A stretch of DNA of 12,134 bases from JANMAT01 sp031359995 (GCA_031359995.1 JANMAT010000061.1:1-12134); one strand, 5' to 3'. Positions 1 to 7,308 are shown, numbered from the stretch's first letter. Program-made: numbers and translations. The notes: generated by a model not told the origin, from the sequence alone.

Positions 1-364
1 GTGCGCGGATCGGCAACCCAGTTTCCCGTCAGCCCTGTCTGGTCGCCAGACGGCAACGCCGTCATGTTCGCCATGAACCCGATCAACGACGCCTTCCAAC
101 ACCCAGACAACGAGATCGACGTCATCAACGCCGACGGCAGCGTATTAACCCCCGTCATCGTTGGGCCAGGGTACAAACGACTCTCCGACTGGTGGAAAGG
201 ACCATGAGATGACAAGCACAGCCGACGGCCTGTGGGTCGTATTCGCCAAGACCGCAACAAACGGCCGGAACGATGTGTTCATCGCCAAGGCCGACGGCTC
301 CGGCTTGCGGCCAGTGACGAACGCCGCGCAAGCCGACAGCTCGCCCGACTGGAGCTCGCGATGA
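1..364 (+). pseudogene. PD40 (TolB-type) beta-propeller protein, C-terminal part, frameshifted
   Basis: This is the end of a gene that begins before the window. Frame 1 (1-207) carries a PD40 blade with SPVWSPDGNAVMFA followed by INADGS. Frame 2 then carries a second blade: DSPTGG, TADGLWVVFAK, VFIAKADGSGLRPVTN and a terminal SPDWSS, ending at the stop at 362-364. Joining frame 1 to frame 2 at about 150-166, near the GGG run at 163-165, gives an unbroken succession of blades with the usual ADGS...DS..W spacing. A one-base indel is therefore the simplest reading. PD40 proteins form extracytoplasmic propellers; the ligand here is unknown. Alternatively the second blade is a separate 51-residue ORF starting at ATG 209, one base after the first stop. 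That is less likely because the blade signature starts upstream of that ATG. Confidence 0.65.
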
Positions 365-1380
365 CAACAGAAAAACGACCTGAGTTGTCGATCGACGGCG
401 ACGCCGACCGCACGACCGCGACCATCGAGGCCTGGCGCAGGCACTGGACGAACAGCATGACGACGACCAACAGTCGCCTCGCATCGACACTGCGCTTCGC
501 AACCATCGCTCTCTGCCTGAGCAGTGTCATGCTGGCAATAGTTGCGTGCGGTAGCAACCCCTCGGACGGCACATCAGTGCTTGCCACGCCAACTGAAGTC
601 ACGAATTCCGCAGAGACTGCAGCGGCGTCTTCCGGCGGCGCGTCGTCATCGTGGCCTGACTCGATCGTTGTCATCGGTCACTCCGGAGCCACCGGCTACA
701 ACTCCGACCCAGCCAAACCCAATCTCGATGTTCGCAAGAACTCTTGGGCGACCGGCACGAACCCGGCCGTCAACAGCGTGTACCTCCGGGCGCTGGCGAA
801 CAACCCAGCGCTAGCGGGTCACAACTTCAACCTAGCCACGGACGGCGCGACGATAGACGACCTGATCGGACAAGCAAACGGGGCCTTGGCCCTCATCCCT
901 CTCCCGGAACTGATCCTCGTCCAGACGATCGACCACGACATAAAATGTGACGGCACCGATCCGCAAAATTATCAACCGTTCGGCAACACCCTCACCGAGG
1001 CACTCGACATCCTGGCTACCGGAGCGCCCAACGCGAAGATCTTCGTCGTGACGCAACCGGGCACCGTCGCCCGCAACGCCGATGCCACCGAGGGGAATCC
1101 TTCCTGGGTCAGCAATTGGCAAGGTGATGGACCCTGCGACGCGTTCGATCCGTCGGGCCAACGCGCCGACGACAAGATCGCGGCGCTACAGGACATCACC
1201 GACAACTATTTCGCCGTGCAAGCGGACAGCTGCGCAAAGTTCCCCAACTGCAGCGACGACCAGGGAGCATGGCAACGCATGACGATCGATGTGGCCGACT
1301 TCACGCCAGACGGCAACCACCCCTCGATTCAAGGAGCAGCCAAACGTGGTGCAGTCACGTGGACAGCGCTGTACGGGTGA
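361..1380 (+). CDS. SGNH/GDSL-type hydrolase, predicted lipoprotein
   Basis: Predicted secreted esterase/lipase-type hydrolase of 339 residues. SGNH block I is IGHSGATGY, with the nucleophile Ser near residue 108. Block II is NLATDGAT, the position-III region is TIDHDIKCDGTD, and block V is TPDGNHPS with Asp317 and His320 as the likely acid and base. The usual GDS of block I reads GHS here. Start 361 has GGAG six bases upstream and overlaps the preceding stop (ATGA), so translational coupling is likely. An internal ATG at 457 would instead begin a normal-length lipoprotein signal peptide ending in LAIVAC, with the lipidated Cys at residue 31 of that form (307 residues in all). The lipobox makes a membrane-anchored extracytoplasmic location likely with either start. 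Four later cysteines could form disulfides. The substrate cannot be read from the sequence. Confidence 0.85.
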   Translation: MTTEKRPELSIDGDADRTTATIEAWRRHWTNSMTTTNSRLASTLRFATIALCLSSVMLAIVACGSNPSDGTSVLATPTEVTNSAETAAASSGGASSSWPDSIVVIGHSGATGYNSDPAKPNLDVRKNSWATGTNPAVNSVYLRALANNPALAGHNFNLATDGATIDDLIGQANGALALIPLPELILVQTIDHDIKCDGTDPQNYQPFGNTLTEALDILATGAPNAKIFVVTQPGTVARNADATEGNPSWVSNWQGDGPCDAFDPSGQRADDKIAALQDITDNYFAVQADSCAKFPNCSDDQGAWQRMTIDVADFTPDGNHPSIQGAAKRGAVTWTALYG

Positions 1381-1516
1381 CCCACAGATCGGACGGCACC
1401 TTGGCAGGACGATGAGGTGCTCGACCTCGGCGAAGACCGCCTCGACGGGTTCGCGACGTTGTTTGTGTACCGGTTTCGTCCGCTGTGTTCAAGTCGACAA
1501 ACAGATCGATTTTCAT
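1355..1516 (-). pseudogene. Gene-start remnant with strong ribosome binding site
   Basis: AGGAGG (1521-1526) lies four bases before an ATG that opens a 53-residue frame beginning MKIDLFVDLNTADETG. The first dozen residues look like a real protein start and resemble the opening beta strand of LLM-class flavin monooxygenases, though this is only a resemblance. From about residue 17 the translation becomes Arg/Thr-rich. The frame ends inside the 3' end of the convergent hydrolase gene, so the rest of the original gene is missing. The start overlaps the stop of the fragment at 1513-1620 as ATGA, which looks like an old operon junction. A chance ORF cannot be excluded. Confidence 0.35.
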
Positions 1517-1620
1517 GCGTCCTCCTGTCGAGACGCCGGGTTGCTGACGATGCGGTGCGACGCCGCCAGCAGGCGGGCAACACCAGTATCGACATCATCG
1601 TCGTGCGCGCGCTTGGGCAC
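1513..1620 (-). pseudogene. Gene-end remnant coupled to the fragment at 1355-1516
   Basis: A 35-codon open frame (GTG at 1620; open back to a TGA at 1636-1638) has the composition of a normal protein C-terminus, including DTGVARLLAASHRIVS. It ends in a TGA that overlaps the downstream ATG by ATGA. No family is recognised. It overlaps the last few codons of the truncated integrase in another frame, so the breakpoint that removed its upstream part must lie near 1600-1640. The call rests on composition and the coupled overlap only. Confidence 0.3.
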
Positions 1621-2059
1621 GGGGGGCGTGTGCCATCAGCGCGACGTTCGACTCGACGAGGCTGCGGCGCACGGCGTCGGCGAGCGAGGAGCGGATGATG
1701 ACGTGGACGTCGTAGACGGTCTTGGACGCGAGTTCGCCACCGGTGCGACCGCCACCGGTGAGTAGGTCGTGGTAGAGGCGATCGACGTGTTCGACGCGGA
1801 GGCCGCGCAGGTGAACGTCGCCGATGCGCGGGTTGATGTCGTTGTCGATGATCCACGAGTAGCGGTGTGCGGTTGTGGCGCGCAGTTGGATGCGTCGGCG
1901 GGGCATCCACTGCTCGGTGAGGAATTGACCGATCGTCAACGAGCGAGTCGACACGTCAGCCGGAGGCGACGCAACACCGTCGATCGTCGCCGCGATCGCT
2001 TCCGCGTCGGTGCGGGATGCACCAGCGGCGTGCCACCGTCTCCGCGTCCAGGCTGTCAA
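1595..2059 (-). pseudogene. Tyrosine-type integrase, truncated (core-binding region only)
   Basis: The 154-residue translation starts at a TTG. It shows an arm-type N-terminal tail (RRRWHAAGASRTDAEA), then the SAM-like core-binding domain of phage-type integrases: LTIGQFLTEQWMP, LRATTAHRYSWII, INPRIGDVHLRGLRVEHVD and KTVYDVHVIIRSSLADAV. The match to this family is clear. Translation stops just after SNVALMAHAP, where the family continues into the catalytic domain with its Arg-His-Arg-Tyr residues. None of that follows in any frame, so recombination activity is not expected. The N-terminus also looks cut, because the upstream in-frame sequence has no ATG or GTG start. Probably the decayed integrase of a former prophage or integrative element. 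Confidence 0.75.
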
Positions 2060-2360
2060 CAGCTTGTCAACACTCCGATGGCGTCGGTGGTCGTCGGCGG
2101 TTGGTCGCTGTCGTAGGTGACTGACGGTCGGCGTTGGCTGGCGTCCCAGCTGAGCCCGCTGTCGAACGTACGAGGACCATCGAGTGCGTACGGGTGCCGA
2201 CGAGAGCCCTCGGCCCGAACGGCTGTACCGGCTACTGCGGTCGTGCGCCCGAAGGTCAGCCCGCCAAGCGCTCGGACCGAGCCACGACTATTTCGACGAC
2301 ATCGCCTTCACCGCCAGCTGGGCGCACTTTCGCCGAGCCCTTTTGGCGAGCCGGTCGGCT
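2060..2360 (-). other. Region without a convincing gene, between P450 and integrase fragment
   Basis: About 300 bases separate the P450 stop from the integrase fragment. Several frames are open (one minus-strand frame runs about 70 codons, to a stop near 2075), but none has a recognisable domain or a good start. An 18-codon ORF overlaps the P450 stop as ATGA (2308-2364). It is too short to call a gene, and no terminator-like hairpin with a U tract was seen after the P450. Confidence 0.4.
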
Positions 2361-3734
2361 TCATCGTCCGCGGACGTGGAACGGGGCACCGCCGATGGGC
2401 CGGTTGACGACCATGCCGATTGGTTTGGGAATGAGTTCTGCTGTTGGGGTGACGTCTAGGCGTTGGGCGAAGCGGGCGATCATCAGAACGAGTTCCATCT
2501 GGGCGAGGGCGAAGCCGAGGCACATGTGGGGCCCGCGTCCGAACGGGATCCAGGCTCGATCCGTGATCGCTTTCTGTGCGCCGGTGAGACTCACGTATCG
2601 GTCGGGGTTGAAGGCCGCGGGGTCTGTCCACGTGTTGGGGTCACGCCCGGCGAGGTAGGGCGACCATGTGATCAGCGTCCCCTTCTTGATGGCGTGATCG
2701 CCGATGCGGATGCGGTCGGCGGCAACTCGGGCCGCGATCAGCCCGGCCGGGTGGAGTCGTAACGATTCGTGGACGACTCGTCGGGCGTATTCGAGTTCGT
2801 TGACGGTGGTGTCGTCGGGTTGCCGGCGTGGTGAGTCGAGCGGTCCGAGTACGCGGTCGGCTTCGGCACGCAGCCGTGACCAGACGCCGGGCTCGAGCGC
2901 CGCGCACCACAACAGCCATGCGAATGTGGATGCCGTGGTGTCGTAGCCGGCGCCGATGAGAGTGTCGACCTGGTCGCGGATCTCGGCGTCGCTCAGGGTG
3001 CTGTCGTTGGCGACGACTTCGAGGATGTCGAGCGGGTCCCCGGTGGGGTGGGCGCGGCGGTCGGCCACTTCTTCGTCGATGATGTGGTCGATCGTCCGTC
3101 GGTCGGCGCGGACTCGCGACCGGGCGGTGAACGGGAACGGATGTGGGAGTTGTTTGATGCCAGGGGCTTCGATGAATGCCTGGGCTCGTTGGAACAGGTC
3201 GCTGAACTCACTGGTTCTCGTGGTGAGGCGTTCACCGAAGAACGCGTGGACGGTGATGCTGAGGATCAGATCACGCCCGATCGGATACAGGTCGACGGGG
3301 TGACCGGCGGCGGGGTGGGTGGCGACAAGCTGGTCGATCGTGGTGTCGGTGCGCTGCACGATCATGGGGATCCAGCCGTTGAGGCGGGGCCGAGTGAACG
3401 CCCGTTGCACTGCGCCGCGTCGTCGTTGGTGATCGGCGCCGTCGGAGACGATCATCGACTGCTTTCCGACCACGAACCGGACGCCGATCACGTTGAACTT
3501 GTGGTTCCAGCGGAACGCGTCGGCTTTCATCGAGAACATCTTGTGCATCAACGCTGGATCACCGATGATCGCCAGACGCACACCGGGGTAGCCGAGCGCG
3601 CAGATCGGCCCATACTCGGAGCGGAGCGCGTCGAGCGCCGGAGCCGGTTCATCGAACAGCCATCGCACGTACCGGACGTTGGCGCGACCACGTGGTCCGG
3701 GAAGCGCACTGCCCGTACCGGAGGTCGTGGTCAT
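2361..3734 (-). CDS. Cytochrome P450
   Basis: Soluble heme monooxygenase of 457 residues, a normal length for a bacterial P450. Motifs are complete: the proline-rich LPGPRG N-terminus, the I-helix oxygen-activation motif AGYDTTAS (Asp265-Thr266), the K-helix ESLR (Glu323, Arg326), and the heme-binding loop FGRGPHMCLGFALAQ with the thiolate ligand Cys405. It should hydroxylate or otherwise oxidise a hydrophobic substrate, using electrons from a ferredoxin/reductase pair. None is encoded nearby, and no reductase is fused. The start is set by the 4-bp ATGA overlap with the upstream membrane-protein gene, so the P450 is translationally coupled as the last gene of the PadR operon. The open frame extends 144 codons further upstream, but that part is antisense-like and Arg-rich. 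The substrate and CYP family are not assignable by eye. Confidence 0.95.
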   Translation of the reverse strand: MTTTSGTGSALPGPRGRANVRYVRWLFDEPAPALDALRSEYGPICALGYPGVRLAIIGDPALMHKMFSMKADAFRWNHKFNVIGVRFVVGKQSMIVSDGADHQRRRGAVQRAFTRPRLNGWIPMIVQRTDTTIDQLVATHPAAGHPVDLYPIGRDLILSITVHAFFGERLTTRTSEFSDLFQRAQAFIEAPGIKQLPHPFPFTARSRVRADRRTIDHIIDEEVADRRAHPTGDPLDILEVVANDSTLSDAEIRDQVDTLIGAGYDTTASTFAWLLWCAALEPGVWSRLRAEADRVLGPLDSPRRQPDDTTVNELEYARRVVHESLRLHPAGLIAARVAADRIRIGDHAIKKGTLITWSPYLAGRDPNTWTDPAAFNPDRYVSLTGAQKAITDRAWIPFGRGPHMCLGFALAQMELVLMIARFAQRLDVTPTAELIPKPIGMVVNRPIGGAPFHVRGR

Positions 3735-4465
3735 GTGAGTTGTCCGATGTCGTTGACCAGTGCGGCGAACCCGGCGACGGCGATCGTCAACCAGGCCGCA
3801 CGGATGGACAGCGTGAATGCTCGCGTGGAACGGGCTCGGCTGAGTGAGTCGCTGGTGCCGACGACGGTGAGGCCGCTGACGACGGCGACCGCGACGATCA
3901 CGACGGGGATCGCTGGGGGGAAGCAGGCGATGGCCACGGTCGGGAGGAGCCATCGTCTTCGGCCACGGGCGGTCCACGAATGGGTGCGTCTGACGGCGTT
4001 GACGGTCGGGCCGATGAACGTGCCGAACAAGCCGGGGAGCGCAACGAACAGTCCGATCGCTAGCCACTTCGGCTTCAATCGGGTGAAGTCGATGCCGCGG
4101 GCGTGGACGAGCATCGAGCCGACCACGGCGGCGCAAGCGAGCCCGACGGTGAGGTGACGAAACCACACCGGTCCGAGCAGTCGTGACGCGACGAGCAGGT
4201 ACGCGCCGGCACCGACGATGCCCACTGCGGCGCCGAGGACGAGCAAGTTGTAGGTCCCGGCCAAGGTGAAGCGTCCGATGACGAAGTCGTCGTCGCTGCG
4301 CATGCCGATCACCTGTTGTGGGGAGGTGAGACGAAGGAACAGCATCGCCAGTCGGCTGCCGATGCCGGCGACGATCGCCCCGTATGTGACGCCGGCAACG
4401 ATGACCACTCGGGACGTCTCGATGATCGCCGCCGTAGTCGTCTCGCCCGACGAGGTCGCGGACAT
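3731..4465 (-). CDS. Conserved-looking six-segment membrane protein
   Basis: A 244-residue integral membrane protein of no recognised family. Hydrophobic segments lie near residues 19-44, 72-97, 104-120, 134-158, 172-203 and 223-241. A short loop (LTSPQQVIGMRSDDDFVIGRFTLAG, written here as two parts around residues 47-58 and 59-70) between segments 1 and 2 looks like the family signature. The start at 4465 was chosen because residue-like coding begins at MSATSS and because it sits 11 bp after the upstream gene's stop. The longer frame above it is unlike protein. Its stop overlaps the P450 ATG (ATGA). A role linked to the P450 (membrane context, substrate handling or export) is inferred from the operon alone. 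Confidence 0.8.
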   Translation of the reverse strand: MSATSSGETTTAAIIETSRVVIVAGVTYGAIVAGIGSRLAMLFLRLTSPQQVIGMRSDDDFVIGRFTLAGTYNLLVLGAAVGIVGAGAYLLVASRLLGPVWFRHLTVGLACAAVVGSMLVHARGIDFTRLKPKWLAIGLFVALPGLFGTFIGPTVNAVRRTHSWTARGRRRWLLPTVAIACFPPAIPVVIVAVAVVSGLTVVGTSDSLSRARSTRAFTLSIRAAWLTIAVAGFAALVNDIGQLT

Positions 4466-4476
4466 TGTCGACCGCG

Positions 4477-5076
4477 TCAGCCGGCTCTGGTGTGGCGGGC
4501 GGATCGTCGGGCGATGCCCATCGTCAACCCGACGGTGATCAACGCAACACTCGAGATCAGCGACAGCATCATCAGTGCCCATCCGACTCCTGGCAGCTCT
4601 GTGTCGTTGTAGGGGGGCACGTTGATCACCACGATCACTGTTGCGAGCAGCGCGACGCCGACGGCCAGGATGGTGCGCCAACGATTCGCCCCATCGACCC
4701 CGCTGCGACCGGCAGGGCTTGCCGCTCTCCACCCGGCTGTGGCGACGACCAACGCCGCGATGGCGGCCAGCAGGAACACCCCCACGACAGGGCCGGTGCC
4801 AGCTGCGACCGCGAGGACAAGGGCGGCAACCGTGACAGCGGTAGCGACCACCACGACGGTTCGGGGCGCAGGACGGTGCATTCGAGCCTCCAAATGTTGG
4901 AAAGGTACAGTCACAACCAGGTCGCGGATCGTCGACAACCACACGGCGGTCACACCGTCGTCGCAAAGGTGTTCAGAGAACGTCGCAACGAGATCGTCGC
5001 CGTATTCATCACGGAACGACTTCGGGTACAGCGCCGACAACGAGCGGTACAGGTTGATGCTGCGTTGGGTGTTCAT
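4477..5076 (-). CDS. Membrane protein with permease-prefix-like N-terminal domain
   Basis: A 199-residue protein. Residues 6-66 (LYRSLSALYPKSFRDEYGDDL, then VWLSTIRDLVVTVP) match the pattern of the small cytoplasmic prefix domain commonly found encoded beside PadR regulators and at the N-terminus of some ABC permeases. Four hydrophobic segments follow near residues 73-93, 96-115, 134-152 and 164-187. There is no permease FtsX domain and no ATPase gene, so this is not a complete transporter. The start codon overlaps the PadR stop as ATGA, which fixes the start and implies coupled translation. By genomic habit such proteins are partners or targets of the adjacent PadR; the exact function is unknown. 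Confidence 0.8.
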   Translation of the reverse strand: MNTQRSINLYRSLSALYPKSFRDEYGDDLVATFSEHLCDDGVTAVWLSTIRDLVVTVPFQHLEARMHRPAPRTVVVVATAVTVAALVLAVAAGTGPVVGVFLLAAIAALVVATAGWRAASPAGRSGVDGANRWRTILAVGVALLATVIVVINVPPYNDTELPGVGWALMMLSLISSVALITVGLTMGIARRSARHTRAG

Positions 5077-5423
5077 GCCGGGGCGCCGCTGATCCCGGGA
5101 GTGGTTCGAAACCGATTGACCAGGGTGCGCAGTCGGTCGAGCTCAACACGGGCAACTCGTTCACCGTCTTGAGTGAGTCGGTAGTAGCGGCGGCGTTCAT
5201 TTCCCGAACGGTCCGAATCGTCGGTGGTCTCGACGATCAGACCAGCGACCAAGAGTCTGTTCAGTGTGCCGTAGAGGGTGCCGGGCCCCATGTGCACCGC
5301 ACCTTGGCTTTGCTCATCGACGAGGCGCATCAACGCGTACCCGTGGTTCTCCCCATCGAGCAACGCCAGGAGGAGGTACATCGACGCGGCCGGCATCGGC
5401 TTGTCCGTGGATCGGCGAGGCAT
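5073..5423 (-). CDS. PadR-family transcriptional regulator
   Basis: A 116-residue winged-helix repressor of the short PadR subtype. It has the N-terminal helix YLLLALLDGENHGYALMRLV (15-34), the recognition-helix segment GPGTLYGTLNRLL (47-59), and the wing RRRYYRLTQDGERV (77-90). A C-terminal helix near 91-107 probably contributes to dimerisation. It is the first gene of the four-gene operon ending in the P450 and most likely represses its own promoter until an effector binds. ATG 5423 was preferred over ATG 5447 because the promoter at 5430-5458 would start transcription at or next to this codon (leaderless), and no Shine-Dalgarno sequence is present. The longer open frame upstream is not PadR-like. 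Confidence 0.93.
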   Translation of the reverse strand: MPRRSTDKPMPAASMYLLLALLDGENHGYALMRLVDEQSQGAVHMGPGTLYGTLNRLLVAGLIVETTDDSDRSGNERRRYYRLTQDGERVARVELDRLRTLVNRFRTTPGISGAPA

Positions 5424-5429
5424 GATCGA

Positions 5430-5458
5430 AGTATGATATATCGACATCTGATAGTCAA
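5430..5458 (-). promoter_or_regulatory. Leaderless promoter of the PadR-P450 operon
   Basis: On the minus strand, TTGACT (5453-5458, five of six -35 matches) is followed by a 17-base spacer and CATACT (5430-5435, four of six -10 matches). Six bases then lead to the ATG at 5423. Transcription would begin at about the A of the start codon. This explains the absence of a ribosome binding site and supports the PadR start. Leaderless mRNAs are common in actinobacteria. Confidence 0.6.
5433..5447. promoter_or_regulatory. Candidate PadR operator in the promoter spacer
   Basis: The AT-rich segment ATGATATATCGACAT has ATG...CAT ends and a perfect 8-bp palindrome, GATATATC (5435-5442). It overlaps the -10 element and spacer. 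PadR proteins bind AT-rich dyads of this general kind at their own promoters. The local AT richness stands out from the GC-rich surroundings. Binding is inferred. Confidence 0.35.
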
Positions 5459-6060
5459 GGACGAGATCGTTGGCTACCGAAAGCACCGGGACTGCGGCGT
5501 GCGTGATGACACTCGTCGGCATGCTCAGCCCTGCCGCACTACTCCCGGCCATCCCTGGCGAAGCGGCAGGGAGGCAACCGCGCTCGTGTCGCGCCAACTG
5601 GCAGTGATCGCGATAGCTGGCGGTGTCCGACCAGAGCACCGCGCATGAAAGCGCTTCCAACCGGACGGTGACGACGGACCTCACGACCACCGAAGCCACG
5701 GGTCACGGCGCAGTCGCAGCGTGCCGGTCACGAACCTGACCCTGCACCCCGCGGGCAGTTGCCCTGCTCGCATCCTGATCGTGCGCTCCGAACCAGGTGC
5801 TGTCCAGCAGTGCGCGCGCGGCCTGCAGGCGCAGTGCCACCTGCCGCTCCACCACATCGAAGCGAACCTTCCAACGGGGACCGTCGGGCACGCCCGCGAA
5901 CGTACCACCGCCGCAGCGCGCCGATTCCGGCCACCAGCGCCATGCAGTCCGGCCGCGAGGCGGTGTCAGCCCGGGAACGGCTCGTCCAGAACCGGACGTT
6001 GTGAAGAGCGCTCAACTCGGGGACAGCGTGCGAAGCCCGCGGCGCCGCACGATCGGTCAG
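5459..6060. other. Gene-poor stretch between PadR promoter and MFS gene
   Basis: About 600 bases without a convincing gene. One minus-strand frame (5703-5891, GTG start, open further upstream without a start) has fairly protein-like composition, including VRFDVVERQVALRLQAARAL. It has no recognised domain, and competing frames overlap it. Nothing on the plus strand looks coding. A weak GC-rich inverted repeat (6027-6032 with 6046-6051) lies just past the MFS stop but lacks a U tract. Confidence 0.4.
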
Positions 6061-7302
6061 TCAAGCCGGAGGAAGTCCAGCTGGCGTCGGCGGCCCGGTT
6101 GACGTCCGTCGGGAGAGGAGTCGCATCGGGCCGCACACGGTCAGGAGTTGGAGCGCGGCTGCGGCGATGAGCGGCGCGCGCAGCCCGAGGGACTGTGCGA
6201 GGACCCCGCCGAGGAGCGCGCCGACGGGCATGACGCCCATCGTCGCGGTGCGGAACAGGTTCCCGATGCGCCCGAGGAGGGTGGGTTCGAGCACCTTCTG
6301 TCGCAGGGTGATGTGCGCCACGACCCCGACCGCGACGGCGATCGCTTCGACGGTGAGCGCAACGGTGGCAACGATGGCGTTGGGTGCGAGTCCGGCCGCG
6401 AGGTAGGCGGCCACGATGGTGAGTCCCGCACCGGCGAGGATGCGGCTGGCGGGGTAGCGGGCGACGATGCGCCCTGCGAGGAGGCTCCCGATGACGTTGC
6501 CGAGGGAGGAGACGCCGAGGAGGAGCCCGAAGCCGGTGGAGGTCATGTGCAGGGTCCGGGTCGCGAAGAGTACGAGCGGACCGATGACCATCGCCTGGGC
6601 GGCGGCGAAGCCGGTGACCACGACAAGCAGGAGCGGAAGGACGTCGCTGTCGCGGAAGTAGTAGAGCCCGGCGCGGAGATCGGTTCGGAAGGTGGTCGAG
6701 GCGCTCGGTGTGCTGGCGGGCAGGTCGCGCACCGCGAGGAAGGTGAGCACGCCCGAGAGAAGGAAGCTGGCGCTGTCGAGGGCGAATGGCACGCTGGCTG
6801 CGGCCACGTACACGGCGCCACCGACGGCGGGCCCCACCGCGTTCTCCGAGCTCGTCTGTGCGGTGAGGAGCACGGCGTTGGCGTGGGGTAGCCGCGCCGG
6901 CGGGGCCAGCCTGGGCACGAGCGCGTTGAGGACGCCGGTGAAGATGGTGTCACCGGCGCTGATGAGGAACACGACGACGTAGATGAGCGCAAGGGAGCGA
7001 TGGCCGGTGGCGACACCGACGGCGAAGGCGAGCACAACGATCGTGCGAACGCCTTCCACCCACACGACCGTGCGCCGGGCGCGATAGCGGTCACCGATCA
7101 CGCCGCCGGCGAGGCCGAACAGCAGCCACGGGAGGTAGCCGGCGATGGTGACCCCCACGATGAGCACGGCGTTGCTGGTCAGCGAGGACGCGAGCAGCGG
7201 GAACGCGGCGGCGACCACGCCGTTGCCGAGCCCCGACGAGGCCGTCGCCAGGACCAGGGTCGAGAACCGACGGCCGAGGCGGGACGGGTCGGCGACGGTC
7301 AC
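6061..7302 (-). CDS. Major facilitator superfamily exporter (MFS_3/EntS-like)
   Basis: A 413-residue inner-membrane transporter with about twelve hydrophobic segments in two halves. The MFS motif A loop between segments 2 and 3 is present as GLAGGVIGDRYRARR (63-77), and the second half opens near LYYFRDSDVLPLLL. It has the overall form of the MFS_3/EntS-type efflux group, with the N-terminal pattern RRFSTLVLATASSGLGNG. Such proteins export small hydrophobic compounds or siderophores using the proton gradient; the substrate cannot be assigned. It starts with GTG at 7302, which a -10-like element supports as a leaderless start. It is monocistronic here, divergent from the GGDEF-EAL gene and separated from the PadR operon by about 600 bp. 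Confidence 0.92.
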   Translation of the reverse strand: MTVADPSRLGRRFSTLVLATASSGLGNGVVAAAFPLLASSLTSNAVLIVGVTIAGYLPWLLFGLAGGVIGDRYRARRTVVWVEGVRTIVVLAFAVGVATGHRSLALIYVVVFLISAGDTIFTGVLNALVPRLAPPARLPHANAVLLTAQTSSENAVGPAVGGAVYVAAASVPFALDSASFLLSGVLTFLAVRDLPASTPSASTTFRTDLRAGLYYFRDSDVLPLLLVVVTGFAAAQAMVIGPLVLFATRTLHMTSTGFGLLLGVSSLGNVIGSLLAGRIVARYPASRILAGAGLTIVAAYLAAGLAPNAIVATVALTVEAIAVAVGVVAHITLRQKVLEPTLLGRIGNLFRTATMGVMPVGALLGGVLAQSLGLRAPLIAAAALQLLTVCGPMRLLSRRTSTGPPTPAGLPPA

Positions 7303-7308
7303 CGACGC

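Noticed and set aside
3048..4157. Plus-strand open frame of 369 codons across the P450 and membrane-protein genes
   Set aside because: It overlaps two real genes in antisense and shows no recognisable motif.
3735..4166. N-terminal extension of the P450 reading frame
   Set aside because: The extension is Arg/His-rich and overlaps the upstream membrane-protein gene. The ATGA overlap at 3734 gives a normal P450 start.
5100..5118. tRNA T-arm-like sequence (GGTTCGAAACC)
   Set aside because: It lies inside the PadR coding region, and no acceptor, D or anticodon arms surround it.
6148..6891. Long plus-strand open frame (247 codons) across the MFS gene
   Set aside because: It is antisense to a clear transporter, is extremely Gly/Glu/Asp-rich and has no domain. 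It is a typical shadow in GC-rich DNA.
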